This document shows, one piece after another, positions 9,079 through 18,700 of a stretch of 64,000 bases of DNA. Each line of letters begins with the position of its first letter. The stretch's first letter is position 1. Under the pieces are notes generated by a model. That model was not told where the DNA came from. It saw only the letters and a list, made by a program, of their open reading frames with translations, and searched no databases. A program made the translations under genes and the position numbers. Where the stretch lies: contig NZ_LZLQ01000055.1 of the NCBI RefSeq assembly GCF_001673315.1, positions 1 through 64,000 of the forward strand, in the 5' to 3' direction. This DNA comes from Mycobacterium asiaticum (lineage in GTDB: Bacteria > Actinomycetota > Actinomycetes > Mycobacteriales > Mycobacteriaceae).

Positions 9079-10418
9079 ATGAGCGCCGATCCGCAGGTTC
9101 AGCAAGTCTTGAACGGACGCGACGACAGCGGCCCGGGCCAGCCCCGCCGGGCGGTGATCGACGCGGCGTGGCGGCCATCGGCCCCGGCGTCGAGGTATTG
9201 AGCAGTGACGACGGCGGTCCGTTGACTCGGACCGTCAAGCGGATCATCGACCCGCTGGTGCTGCGTTTGCGGGCTAACCCGAAGTATTCAGCGCCAGTCG
9301 TGGCCGCCGAAACCGCCACCGGCATCCACGACTTGATAGTCGCAAGCGCGAGCCAATTACGTTGCACCGCAGCGTGGTTCGAGGTACTCAAACTGGAACG
9401 TCGCCGGCTGCGGATCCGCAGCGGGAATGCCCAGGAACTATATTTTCCGGTGTGCTTCGAGCTTGCGGTGACCAAAGGCCCACCGACACCGCAGGATTCG
9501 GCCGTCGCGGCCACGGTACTGCACGAGATACACCAGGGCAGGGACCGCACCGCGGTCGAGGTACTCAACGACTACCTCGCCACTCCACAGGTCGTGGCGA
9601 CGCTGGCGGCGCAACTCGCCAAGAGCTGGCAAGACGTTCGGGCCGGCGATGCGCCGCGGGCACCGTTCATGGCGGAGTTGACCACCGTACTCGGCCCGGC
9701 CATGAGTCACACCGCCGCAGCGGCGCGGCAGCGGACCTGGGCCGCGATGATCACCGACACCACGCCGTACAACCTAGGTGCCCTGATCCGTGCCGAGCAT
9801 GCCGGGCTGCCCTGGTCGATCGTCGATTTGGGATTGAGTTCCGTTGCACCACAACGCACTCCACAAGTTGTCGGCGGCGGCGGCGTGAGCGACCGCCCGC
9901 TGGATCGCACTGTGGTGGACCGGGTCCGCTCCACATTGCGGCGCGCCATGGACCGTGACGCACTGCCCGACATCCCGCTGTTGTGCGCCGAGGAGGTGGA
10001 CCGGGCCTGTGCGCCTTGGGGACTGCTGGCCGAGGACAAGCAGGCCACCCTGGTAGCGGGCATCGAAGTGGCTGTCGACCTGGCGCCGCTGGATCGATCG
10101 GTCGTCAGCCGGTACGGGCTGGGCGCCCAGATCCAGGCGCGGTTGCGCAAGGAGGCCTACGTGCTGCACGCGCGGCGATATCTCGCCGAGGGTGGACCGA
10201 TCCATCCGCGGCAGCAACAGGTCGTTGACGACCTGGCCTCGTACGCGCAGCCCTACCTGAGCCGGCTGTGGGCGCGGTTGCACGGCCGCGACGTATGGCA
10301 GGAGCCTTGCGACGACATCGACGAGGTGCGGTCGCTACTCGAAGGGGTTGCCAGGTCCGTGAGCCTCGATCACCGGCAGCGCATCAAGTCGATGCTGGAA
10401 TTGCAGGCGGCGGGATGA
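9079..10418 (+). CDS. Cluster protein of unknown function, likely frameshifted near its 5' end
   Basis: ATG 9079 follows a good leaderless promoter and opens MSADPQVQQVLNGR. That frame stops at 9201. From about 9168 the coding frame is the -1 frame, giving VAAIGPGVEVLSSDD and running without interruption to 10418. The switch point reads GCGGCGTGGCGG; adding one G would restore a continuous protein of about 446 residues (...VIDAA-VAAIGPG...). So either one base was lost, in the genome or in the read, or the main protein reinitiates at GTG 9168 or TTG 9198, the latter overlapping the short frame's stop. The main body is mixed alpha/beta with RTVKRIIDPLVLRLR near the start. No known domain is recognised. 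It is followed by the next gene with an ATGA overlap. Confidence 0.65.
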
Positions 10419-11521
10419 GATTAGTCGCCGAATCGGGGCTATGGACGCAGACCTCACCGCTGGTCGCGGTGCTGGAAGTCAGTGGTGCGGTGTTGTCCTG
10501 GATCGTGGATGACCCCGCCGGCGCGGTCGCCGCGCACATCACCTTCACCGATCCGGACCGTGCCGACTGGCTCTGGCGGGTGGTCGGCCAGGCCGGCCAC
10601 ATTGCGGTGGTGTCGAGCGCGACCGACGAACCACAAGATCTGCCCGGTGTGCAGATCGCGCCAGGGTCGCTGGACCCGCTGCACCGACTGGCGATCGGTC
10701 AATGGCTGCGGCGGTGGTGGCCGGCGAGCCTGCGGGACGGTATCGGCGCGCTGGATCAGGCCCTGCTCGATGTGGAGATCGCGCTGCTGACGGCCGGCGC
10801 GGATGGGTTCTTCACCGACGACACCCTGGATTCGGATATGAGCGAGCTGCTGGTCCCCCACGGTGCCGCCCTGCTCGCCCACGCCCGAAGCAACGATCCC
10901 CGCATCCGTGACCTGGTGCGGGCCGGTACCGAGCTTGCCGACGAAGTGGGGGTCGAGGGCGCCGAATGGGCGGAGCTGTCTGCGGCGGTGCAGGATTCGA
11001 GCCTCAGGCCGGCCGAGCCGACAGGCTACCGCGATGACTACGCACTGGCCGCGGGCGCCGATCCGGGGCCGGCCGCCGCTGTGGCGATGGGTCGCGGTGT
11101 CGCGTCGATCAACTGGGGTGCGGTACCGCCTGGCATCTTCGACGCGGCCGAGGACACCGTGGACTGGAGCGTCGAGCAGCGAGGTCCGGCGGTCGTTGCC
11201 GTCGTGCGTGCCGCCGTCATCGGGCCTGGCCCGGCCGCCGACGTGCCGGTTCGCGTGCAGTCCGGAGACGTCAGCGGCGCAGGGGCGCTGGACGTCGGCG
11301 GCCGAGCCACCGTGCCACTGGTTGACGCCCGGCGACGCGCGTTGTCGGAAACGGTTGCCTGGAATCACGACTGGCCGGCCACCTCGGTGGTCGTCGGCGC
11401 CGAGGTGACAGAACCCCGTGCCGTCCGGGAACGGATCCGCGGCTGGGTACGGGCCCGACTGGACCGCCCGCCGGCGGATGCCTTCCTCGCCGAAATACTC
11501 GCGGCCGAATCGTCCTACTAG
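10415..11521 (+). CDS. Last gene of CHAT cluster, unknown function
   Basis: A 368-residue protein whose ATG overlaps the previous stop (ATGA), so it is translationally coupled. The N-terminal ~100 residues look beta-rich (LVAVLEVSGAVLSWIVDD, HITFTDPDRADW). A helical middle contains LRDGIGALDQALLDVEIALLT. The C-terminal third again looks like beta-sandwich (VVAVVRAAVIGPGPAADVPVRVQSG, ATSVVVGAEVTE). No enzyme motif, signal peptide or membrane span is visible. A partner or substrate of the CHAT protease is a guess from position only. Confidence 0.7.
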   Translation: MRLVAESGLWTQTSPLVAVLEVSGAVLSWIVDDPAGAVAAHITFTDPDRADWLWRVVGQAGHIAVVSSATDEPQDLPGVQIAPGSLDPLHRLAIGQWLRRWWPASLRDGIGALDQALLDVEIALLTAGADGFFTDDTLDSDMSELLVPHGAALLAHARSNDPRIRDLVRAGTELADEVGVEGAEWAELSAAVQDSSLRPAEPTGYRDDYALAAGADPGPAAAVAMGRGVASINWGAVPPGIFDAAEDTVDWSVEQRGPAVVAVVRAAVIGPGPAADVPVRVQSGDVSGAGALDVGGRATVPLVDARRRALSETVAWNHDWPATSVVVGAEVTEPRAVRERIRGWVRARLDRPPADAFLAEILAAESSY

Positions 11522-11541
11522 GCGGCGACAGCCCGCATCCC

Positions 11542-11547
11542 TATGCT
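11542..11547 (+). promoter_or_regulatory. -10 element TATGCT, leaderless promoter
   Basis: TATGCT ends six bases before GTG 11554. It separates this oxidoreductase from the CHAT cluster as an independent transcript. Confidence 0.6.
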
Positions 11548-11553
11548 GAGCGA

Positions 11554-12612
11554 GTGCCCAACACATATCGCGTCGTGCAGTGGACGACCGGAAACGTCGG
11601 TAAGAGCTCGCTACAGTCGATCGTCGCCAACGCCCAGTACGAACTGGTGGGGTGTTACGCGTGGTCGCCGGACAAAGCCGGGCGCGATGCCGGCGAACTG
11701 GCCGGCATCGAACCGCTCGGTGTTACGGCAACCAACGACGTCGAGGAATTGCTCGCCCTGAAGCCGGACTGCGTGGTCTACAACCCGATGTGGATCGACG
11801 TCGATGAACTGGTCCGCATCCTGTCGGCGGGCGTCAACGTGGTGACGACGGCGTCATTCATCACGGGTGACAACCTGGGCGAAGGGCGGGATCGGATCGT
11901 AGCGGCCTGCCAGCAAGGCGGCTCGACCGTCTTCGGGTCCGGTGTCAGCCCCGGCTTCGCCGAACTGCTGGCGATCGTGTCGGCAATGGTGTGCAACCGC
12001 GTCGACAAGGTCACCATCAACGAAGCGGCCGATACGACGTTCTACGATTCGCCAGACACCGAGAAGCCCGTCGGCTTCGGGCAACCGATCGATAATCCCG
12101 ACTTGCCCGCAATGGCACAGAAGGGGACGGCCATCTTCGGCGAGGCAGTTCGGTTGGTTGCGGACGCGCTGGGTGTGGAACTGGACGAGATCCGGTGCGT
12201 TCCCGAGTTCGCCCAGACGACGGCCGATCTCGAAATGGCCTCCTGGACCATCCCAGCGGGATGCGTTGCGGGCGTTTACATCAGCTGGCAGGGCATCGTC
12301 GGCGGAAATACCCTGATCGATCTCAATGTGCGGTGGAAAAAGGGGCAGACCCTCGAACCCGACTGGCAGATCGACCAGGACGGCTGGGTCATCCAGATCG
12401 ACGGTCAACCGACGGTCACGACCAGGGTCGGTTTCCTGCCGCCACCGTATTTTCAGGCGACCACGCTGGCCGAGTTCATGGCGCTCGGACACATCATGAC
12501 GGCGATGCCTGCGATCAACGCCATCCCTGGGGTGGTTGCCGCCGCGCCCGGCATCGCCACATACGCCGATCTTCCGCTGACGCTGCCGCGCGGGACGGTT
12601 CCCTCGCCTTGA
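11554..12612 (+). CDS. Amine-dehydrogenase-like NAD(P)-binding oxidoreductase
   Basis: A 352-residue protein of the dihydrodipicolinate-reductase-like / 2,4-diaminopentanoate dehydrogenase group. Rossmann-type nucleotide binding is seen at VVQWTTGNVGKSSLQ (residues 7-21), followed by ELVGCYAWSPDKAGRDAGELAG. The C-terminal half has the characteristic WKKGQTLEPDWQIDQDGWVIQIDGQP and GIATYADLPL end. GTG start follows a leaderless promoter. A paralogue lies at 26330. Substrate unknown; mycobacteria carry many copies, often near lipid or steroid catabolism genes. Confidence 0.82.
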   Translation: MPNTYRVVQWTTGNVGKSSLQSIVANAQYELVGCYAWSPDKAGRDAGELAGIEPLGVTATNDVEELLALKPDCVVYNPMWIDVDELVRILSAGVNVVTTASFITGDNLGEGRDRIVAACQQGGSTVFGSGVSPGFAELLAIVSAMVCNRVDKVTINEAADTTFYDSPDTEKPVGFGQPIDNPDLPAMAQKGTAIFGEAVRLVADALGVELDEIRCVPEFAQTTADLEMASWTIPAGCVAGVYISWQGIVGGNTLIDLNVRWKKGQTLEPDWQIDQDGWVIQIDGQPTVTTRVGFLPPPYFQATTLAEFMALGHIMTAMPAINAIPGVVAAAPGIATYADLPLTLPRGTVPSP

Positions 12613-12619
12613 GGCTGCC

Positions 12620-12640
12620 GACCGCGTGAAGCGGGCGGTC
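12620..12640 (+). terminator. Weak hairpin after the oxidoreductase
   Basis: GACCGC pairs with GCGGTC around a 9-nt loop directly after the stop at 12612. It is short and lacks a U tract. Confidence 0.35.
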
Positions 12641-12659
12641 AGCGGGTACCCGAGCCCGT

Positions 12660-12866
12660 ATGGCTACCAACAACCGATTCAGTAATTCAGCGAGGTATTG
12701 GGGCGGTCGGGCCAAAGAAACGGTCGGCCGCCTGACCGGCGACAGGCGCACCCAGTATGAAGGTGTCCTGGATCAAGCGAAGGCCAACTTCAAAGACACC
12801 GGGCTACGTGTCCGAAACGCGCTGCGCGGCGAGCGGGGAGCCGTCAGACGTCGACCACGGTACTGA
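12660..12866 (+). CDS. CsbD-family stress protein (first of pair)
   Basis: A 68-residue basic protein. The core WGGRAKETVGRLTGDRRTQYEGVLDQAKANFKDTGLRVRNAL matches the CsbD pattern G-(K/R)-KE-x-G-x-x-TGD---EG--DQ-K. CsbD proteins are general-stress-induced and of unknown mechanism. It precedes a second CsbD gene by 81 bp. The C-terminus is Arg-rich (RGERGAVRRRPRY), which is unusual for the family. Confidence 0.8.
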   Translation: MATNNRFSNSARYWGGRAKETVGRLTGDRRTQYEGVLDQAKANFKDTGLRVRNALRGERGAVRRRPRY

Positions 12867-12947
12867 CCGACGTTTCAGGCCGATCCCCAATCGGGTATTC
12901 GAGGCGGGGTCAGCACGTTTGAGCCGACAACCGAGGAGTGGCAACTT

Positions 12948-13121
12948 ATGAGCGCCGAAGACAAGATCAAGAACAAGATCGAAGATGTGGGCGGCCGGGC
13001 GAAAGAAGCCGTCGGACGCGCTACCGGAGATCGGAGCACCGAGAATGAAGGACGCGGCGACCAGGCCAAGTCGAGCCTGAAGGACGCCGGCGAAAAGGTC
13101 AAGGACGCCTTCAAGAAATAG
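12948..13121 (+). CDS. CsbD-family stress protein (second of pair)
   Basis: A 57-residue protein, MSAEDKIKNKIEDVGGRAKEA..., with canonical KEAVGRATGD and DQAKSSLKDAGEKVKDAF. A GAGGAG ribosome site lies about nine bases before ATG 12948. It is a closer match to the family consensus than its upstream neighbour. Followed by a strong terminator, so the pair probably forms a short operon. Confidence 0.88.
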   Translation: MSAEDKIKNKIEDVGGRAKEAVGRATGDRSTENEGRGDQAKSSLKDAGEKVKDAFKK

Positions 13122-13137
13122 TCTCCAATTTGGAGTT

Positions 13138-13178
13138 GTCCCGTGCCGGTACCCGCATCATGCGTACCGGCGCGGGAC
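13138..13178 (+). terminator. Strong hairpin terminator after CsbD pair
   Basis: A 15-bp stem (GTCCCGTGCCGGTAC with GTACCGGCGCGGGAC, one G-U pair) encloses an 11-nt loop. It begins 16 bp after the CsbD stop and lies before the cutinase gene. Confidence 0.8.
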
Positions 13179-13227
13179 ATTCCTTTGCGCCACAACATTT
13201 TTAAGTTCCTGGTTGAACATCGAAGTA

Positions 13228-13965
13228 ATGGTTACTCCTAGGCTCATGCTGCTCAGGAAGAACGAAAGAACTCTGCTTCGCCGGTTGATGGCATACGGCG
13301 GCGCTGCGATCGCGATATGCGGACTCGCGTCGCTCGCTTCTCCAATGCCCTCGGCGGATGCCGCCCCGTGCCCAGACGTTGAGGTGGTCTTCGCCCGCGG
13401 CAGTGGCGAGCCTCCGGGAGTCGGCGGCATCGGCGGAGCGTTCGTCGATGCCTTGCGCGCAGATGTCGGCGCGCGATCACTCGAGGTGTATCCGGTGAAT
13501 TACCCGGCCAGCACGGACTTTGGCAGCAGCGATTTTCCGTTGACCGTCATTGACGGGATCCGGGACGCGGGCGGTCATATTCAATCGATGGCATCGAGGT
13601 GCCCTAACACCCGGGAGGTGCTGGGCGGGTATTCCCAAGGGGCCGCGGTTGCGGGCTACGTCACCTCGGCCGCCGTCCCACCCGGCGTGCCCGCCAACCT
13701 GGTACCCCAGCCGCTCGCACCCGAAATCGCGAATCACGTTGCCGCGGTCGCCTTGTTCGGTACACCCTCACCGGAATTCCTCAGCCAGTACGGTGCGCCC
13801 CAAATCGTCATCGGACCGCTGTATCAGCCCAAGACCATTCAGTTGTGTGCCGACGGTGACACCATCTGCGCCGGCGGGGGCACCACCCCGACCTTCGCGC
13901 ACACGTTGTACGCCACCAACGGAATGACGAGTCAGGCAGCGGATTTCGCTGCGGGGCGCCTGTAG
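13228..13965 (+). CDS. Secreted cutinase-family esterase (Cut5-like)
   Basis: Serine esterase of the mycobacterial cutinase-like family, about 245 residues. Signal peptide: RRLMAYGGAAIAICGLASLASPMPSADA, then the mature start APCPDVEVVFARGSGEPPG. The catalytic triad is visible: Ser in GGYSQGAA, Asp in CADGDTICAGG, His in FAHTLYATNGM. Disulfide cysteines flank these. The start is uncertain: ATG 13228 is used, TTG 13213 and ATG 13246 are alternatives and none has a strong ribosome site. In M. tuberculosis the syntenic gene cut5 is split into two frames; here the frame is intact. Confidence 0.9.
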   Translation: MVTPRLMLLRKNERTLLRRLMAYGGAAIAICGLASLASPMPSADAAPCPDVEVVFARGSGEPPGVGGIGGAFVDALRADVGARSLEVYPVNYPASTDFGSSDFPLTVIDGIRDAGGHIQSMASRCPNTREVLGGYSQGAAVAGYVTSAAVPPGVPANLVPQPLAPEIANHVAAVALFGTPSPEFLSQYGAPQIVIGPLYQPKTIQLCADGDTICAGGGTTPTFAHTLYATNGMTSQAADFAAGRL

Positions 13966-13979
13966 CTTCGGCGGCGCCG

Positions 13980-14120
13980 CTAGTCAGGTTCGTCCGGCAG
14001 TTCCGGATTCGGGATGGCGGGTGAGTTTTTCAGCCAACCACGCAACCGAAGTAGCCCGTTGATGACGATGCCGAACCCGAGCAGGATTAACGTCCCGACG
14101 ATGATTGCGGTGGTCACCAC
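13980..14120 (-). CDS. Small single-span membrane protein
   Basis: A 46-residue frame from GTG 14120, too short for most gene finders. It consists of one hydrophobic segment (IIVGTLILLGFGIVINGLL), then a basic stretch (RLRGWLKNS) and an acidic Pro-rich end (PNPELPDEPD). GGAG lies just upstream, nearer an alternative GTG at 14117. It converges on the cutinase gene. No family recognised; the membrane-anchor layout and tail composition argue for a real gene. Confidence 0.5.
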   Translation of the reverse strand: MVTTAIIVGTLILLGFGIVINGLLRLRGWLKNSPAIPNPELPDEPD

Positions 14121-14152
14121 TCCATGGTGACAGGTTCAGGATGGTGACAGGT

Positions 14153-14542
14153 TTAGGCGGCAGCGGGTTTGATCTCGAGGCCGACGTGGACCTTGTCGAT
14201 ACCGCCGCGCACGATCGAATGTGCGTAGAACCACCAGGCGTGGTACCAGTACCGCTTGAGCACAGCGTTGTAGACCCGCCGTGTTTCGGATTTCGGCAGG
14301 ACGCGGGCAACCCCTTCCACTTCCTCGCTTTTGGGCTTGCCCAACGATCCGCTCTTGGCGATGGTCACCCGCGGTGTATTGCGGATGCGCTTCACCTTCC
14401 ACGAATCGTCGTCGGTGATCACGAGCAACCGGTCGCCGTCGGGCACACCCCAGATCGCGGTCGGCTTGGGGCGGCCGTCCTTGGTGAAGGTCGTCAACCG
14501 CAAATACTTCGAATCGATGACGTCTTTGAACCCGACAGCCAC
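14153..14542 (-). CDS. PPOX-class / F420-binding split-barrel protein
   Basis: A 129-residue flavin/deazaflavin reductase-like split barrel. GTG start follows AGGAGGAA with seven bases spacing. Landmarks are YLRLTTFTKDGRPKPTAIWGVPDGDRLLVITD and a central KVKRIRNTPRVTIAKSG (cofactor phosphate-binding Lys/Arg), typical of small mycobacterial PPOX/FDOR proteins. Substrate unknown. Confidence 0.82.
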   Translation of the reverse strand: MAVGFKDVIDSKYLRLTTFTKDGRPKPTAIWGVPDGDRLLVITDDDSWKVKRIRNTPRVTIAKSGSLGKPKSEEVEGVARVLPKSETRRVYNAVLKRYWYHAWWFYAHSIVRGGIDKVHVGLEIKPAAA

Positions 14543-14661
14543 GCGTATTTCCTCCTGGGTATGGTCGCCAACCCCGAAGTCAGCGATGCCGCACCGCGGG
14601 GTATTACCCCGCCGGCAGGTGGTGGAAACCGCGCGAGGCTACCGAAGACGACACATCCATT

Positions 14662-14705
14662 CCACGCACACCCCACGCACTCCCCACGCAGACCCCACGC
14701 ACTCG
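14662..14705 (+). repeat. Four 11-bp tandem repeats upstream of epimerase gene
   Basis: Four consecutive units of CCACGCANNCC (14662, 14673, 14684, 14695) differ only at two internal bases and the last position. They end 30 bp before ATG 14736 and so sit over the -35/upstream region. The 11-bp period is about one helical turn. Confidence 0.75.
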
Positions 14706-14735
14706 GCGCAATGGTGACGGTTGCACAATGCGAGG

Positions 14736-15725
14736 ATGCGCGTTCTGGTCACCGGGGGTACCGGGTTCGTCGGCGGGTGGACCGCCAAAGCCATTGCCGA
14801 CGCCGGGCACTCCGTCCGGTTCCTGGTGCGAAAGCCCGAGCGGCTGCAGACGTCAGTGGCCGCGCTGGGGGTGGACATATCGGATTACGCCGTCGGTGAC
14901 ATCAAGGACCGCGAGTCGGTCCGCAAAGCGTTGACAGGGTGCGACGCCGTCGTGCACAGCGCCGCGCTGGTGGCAACCGATCCGCGACAGACGGCACAGA
15001 TGCTCGCGACGAATATGGAGGGCGCCGGAAACGTTCTGGGCCAAGCTGTCCAGCTCGGGTTGGACCCGATCGTGCACGTCTCCAGCTTCACCGCGCTTTT
15101 CCACCCGAACGTGCAAACCCTGTCCGCCGATTTACCGGTCGTCGGTGGCACAGACGGATACGGAACGTCCAAGGCGCAGGTGGAAATCTATGCGCGCGGT
15201 CTGCAGGATGCCGGCGCTCCGGTGAACATCACCTACCCCGGCATGGTGCTGGGCCCGCCGGTGGGCGATCAATACGGCGAGGCCGGCGAGGGCGTGCGAG
15301 CGGCACTGCAGATGCACGGCATTCCTGGACGCAGCGCAGCCTGGATGATCGTGGACGTGCGCGACGTGGCAGCACTGCACGCGGCGCTGCTGGAGCCGGG
15401 GCATGGGCCGCGTCGGTACATGGCCGGCGGGCACCGGGTTCCGGTGGCGGAGTTGGCGAGGCTGCTCGGCGAGGTATCCGGCACGAGAATGTTCCCCGTT
15501 CCCGTTCCGGACAGCGCATTGCGTGCCGCCGGAACGCTTTTGGACTTCGTGGGCCCCTATCTGCCTTTTGACAATCCGGTGACCGCGGCCGGAATGCAGT
15601 ACTACACGCAGATGCCCGAATCCGATGACTCACCGGCCGAACGCGACCTCGGTATCCAATTTCACGATCCCCGAACCACTCTCGCGGACACGGTCGCGGC
15701 GCTGCGGGAATCGCCCAACGCCTAG
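14736..15725 (+). CDS. NAD-dependent epimerase/dehydratase family protein
   Basis: Extended short-chain dehydrogenase of 329 residues; Rv3725-like by position. The Rossmann motif VTGGTGFVGG lies at residues 5-14, VVHSAALV and IVHVSSFTALF follow, and the active site is the YGTSK motif (Tyr-x-x-x-Lys). ATG 14736 is chosen because CACAAT, a plausible -10, ends six bases upstream. Substrate not predictable; sequence is nearer the dihydroflavonol-reductase-like/3-beta-HSD group than to sugar epimerases. Confidence 0.86.
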   Translation: MRVLVTGGTGFVGGWTAKAIADAGHSVRFLVRKPERLQTSVAALGVDISDYAVGDIKDRESVRKALTGCDAVVHSAALVATDPRQTAQMLATNMEGAGNVLGQAVQLGLDPIVHVSSFTALFHPNVQTLSADLPVVGGTDGYGTSKAQVEIYARGLQDAGAPVNITYPGMVLGPPVGDQYGEAGEGVRAALQMHGIPGRSAAWMIVDVRDVAALHAALLEPGHGPRRYMAGGHRVPVAELARLLGEVSGTRMFPVPVPDSALRAAGTLLDFVGPYLPFDNPVTAAGMQYYTQMPESDDSPAERDLGIQFHDPRTTLADTVAALRESPNA

Positions 15726-15767
15726 AGAGCCGTTCGCACGTTGCGGCGCATGCGGTGCGCCAATGGT

Positions 15768-18700
15768 TTACGGCATCGCCTCGGCCCACACGATGTGTCC
15801 CTCGAAGCCCAGCGAGATCGCCAGCTGCAGATAGCGATCCGCCAGCCGGGTGTATTCGGCGGTGTCGCCCCGCGCCCGCGCCAGCAGCGCGCGCATTCGC
15901 AACAGCCAGATCGCACGCACCGGCAGGTCCTCGCTGTGACGTTCCTGCGCCACTCGGTCGATCGCGGCCTCGGCCTCGGCCACATCCCCTGCAGCGCCCC
16001 GGTCCAGCAACGTCTCGACCAGCACGGCCGTTGCCGGGATACCCCACGTCAATAGTTGGGCCTCGGTCGCCAGATGCTCGACGGTGGCCCGCATCAGGGG
16101 GATGGCCTCATCGCGCTGCCCACGCCGCGCCATATCGCGCGCTCCGTACACGTTGACGATCGGTAGCTCGGACAGATTGTGGCCTTGCCGCTGGAACAAT
16201 TCGGTGACCTCGTTCAGCAGTCGTTCGCCACGGTCGTGGTCTTCCGCTGTTTCGTGGTGGACCAGTGCCACTCCCAGCGTCAGCCGCGCGAACGCCAGCG
16301 CGAAGTTGTCACCGGCACGTTCGGCAATTCGCAGCGCACCCTCGATCTCCCGTACCGCGCGAACATCGGGCCGTAGCACGCCGGCCGGGATGCCGGGGAA
16401 GTAGACGTAGGCGACCGCCCTGGCATAGGACAGCGGGTCGGCCCGTCGGGCCATGTCCAGTCCTTGCCGCATGTCTTCCTGCCAGCCGGGCCGGCCCAGG
16501 CAGTAACAGGCGATAGCCCGCGTGGTGAAGGCGATTGCCAGCGGACACCCGATGATGAAATTGCCCATAGTCGGATCGCCGTGGGCCAGGTCGATTACCC
16601 GCTGCGACCACTGCAGCACCTGTGACCATTCAGTGCTCTCGCCCTTGGCGTAGATCGGCGCGAACGACAGCGCTACCGTCAGCGTCGGCTCGTCGACCGA
16701 TTCGATGAGTGCCATCGCCTCGGACGCCAGATGCGAGGCTTCGCGGATCCGGGCCTGATACGCCAGGTCGATGACCTGCCCGGCCATGGCGATGGCCAGC
16801 GATGCCTTGTCCCCCGAGGCGCTGCACAACTGACGCAATTCCTCGAACCGGGCGGTGGCGTCGCTGTGCACGCGCCAGGCGACACCGCACAGCATGGTGC
16901 GCGGCGCAATACGCCACGCCGTTCGGCGGGCGTCGTCGACGGGGAGGGCATCGGCGATGTGTTGCGCCCGCTCCCAACTCAGCCGCGCCGCGGCGATGTC
17001 ACGGTTGGTCGCCCAGTTCGCCGCGCGCATGTGCCAGCCGTACGCATCTGGACCGTCGCCGGCGGCCTCCAGATGTTCAGCGATCAGTGCCGCGGATTGG
17101 TCGGTTGCTTGGGTTTCCCGGGTTTGAATGGCTTCAGCCAACCGCCGGTGCAACCGGGCCCGATCGGATCTCAGTTGCGACTCGTAGGCGACGCTACGAA
17201 TCATTGGATGACGAAACGCGTACTCCGGCTGCGCGCTGAACCCCACCTGGTCGACGAGTTCGGCGTCGATCAACTCGTCGATAAAGGGTTCGATGCCAAG
17301 GCTGGCCAGCAGATCAGCGGCGAAACGGGAACCGACGACCGCCGCCGCACTGAGGGTCTGCTTGGCGGCGGGGCTGAGTCGGTCGATGCGCGCGGCGATC
17401 GTCGACTGCAGGGTTGGGGGCACCCGAACCTCCGCCGCATCTGCGGTGCAGGCGTAGTGCCCGCGCTGTCCACCCAGCACGCCCCGCTCGGCGAGTTCGC
17501 GGGTGATCTCTTCGGCGAACAGCGGATTTCCCGCGGCGCGCGCGGCGATGATCTCGCCGATTTCTTCGACGGACGGGTCGTCACCCAGCAGTTCGGACAC
17601 CAGCGCGGCGGCCTCGGGCTCGGTCAGCGGTGCCAGCGCGAAGGTCTGTGCCCCACCGACGAGTTGCAGCGCTCCCCGGTATTCGGGCCGGTAGGTGACC
17701 AGGACCACCGACCGTGTCTGCGGGATGACAGACAGCAGGTCGGCGATCATGGACTCGCTGGCCTCGTCGATCCAGTGCACGTCCTCGATGACGAAGACGG
17801 CAGGTTCGCTGCGGGCCAGCAGGGTGGCGCTCAACAGCGCGGTCAACCGGCGGCGGCGCGCGTCCGGGTCGATCTTGCCCAGCTCGGTGCGGACATCGAG
17901 GATGCCCAGCAGGTCGTCGAGCAGCAACAGGTCCTGTGGTTCACCGTTCGGGAAACGCGCCCGCACGCGCGCACGCGCCGCTTCGTCCGCCAGGCCGTGT
18001 GTCTCGACGACCGCGCCCAGTAGGCGTCCCATCACCCGATACGGGATGTCAGCGGCGTGTGATTCGCAGAAGCTGGAAAAGACTTGAAAGCCATGGGCTT
18101 TGGCGAGATGCACCGCTTCGCGCACGAGTCGGGTTTTGCCGATGCCGGCAGGTCCGCTGAGCGCGACGACCGAGCCACGGTCCGCCTTCGCGCGATCCAG
18201 CATCGTGGCCAATGCGCTCACTTCCCACCCGCGGCCCACCAGCGTCGACTGCGACACCTTGAGTTGTTCGGGTTGAGTGGCGACGCTGATCAACGGGAAC
18301 GCCGGGACCGCGTTGTGGGCGCCTTTGACCTGCACCCGTTGGGCTTCACCCAACACCGCCACGCCTTCGATCAACCGGGCGGTTGATTCGCTGACCATCA
18401 CACCGCCCGCCGGGGCCACCGACTCCATTCGTTGAGCCATCCCGACCTGTTCCCCGATCGCCGTGTATCCCAGTGCACCCGAACCGATTTCGCCGGCAAT
18501 CACCTCACCGGAATTGAGTCCGATCCGCAGCACCAGAGTCACACCGTCGGTGAGGTCGGCGGCCAGCCGGTTGACTTCTTCTTGAATTCCCAGTGCCGCC
18601 AAGCCCGCTCGCAGTGCGTGGTCCTCCAGCGCGGCCGGCGCCCCGAACAAGGCCATGATGCCGTCGCCGGTGAACTTGTCCACCGTGCCGCCGTAGCGCT

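Noticed and set aside
14662-14705. CRISPR-like array of short repeats
   Set aside because: Units are 11 bp and contiguous with no spacers.
16731-18023. Long plus-strand frames opposite the cyclase-ATPase gene
   Set aside because: The opposite strand encodes continuous cyclase, ATPase and TPR motifs; the plus-strand frames are Arg/Gly-rich without motifs.
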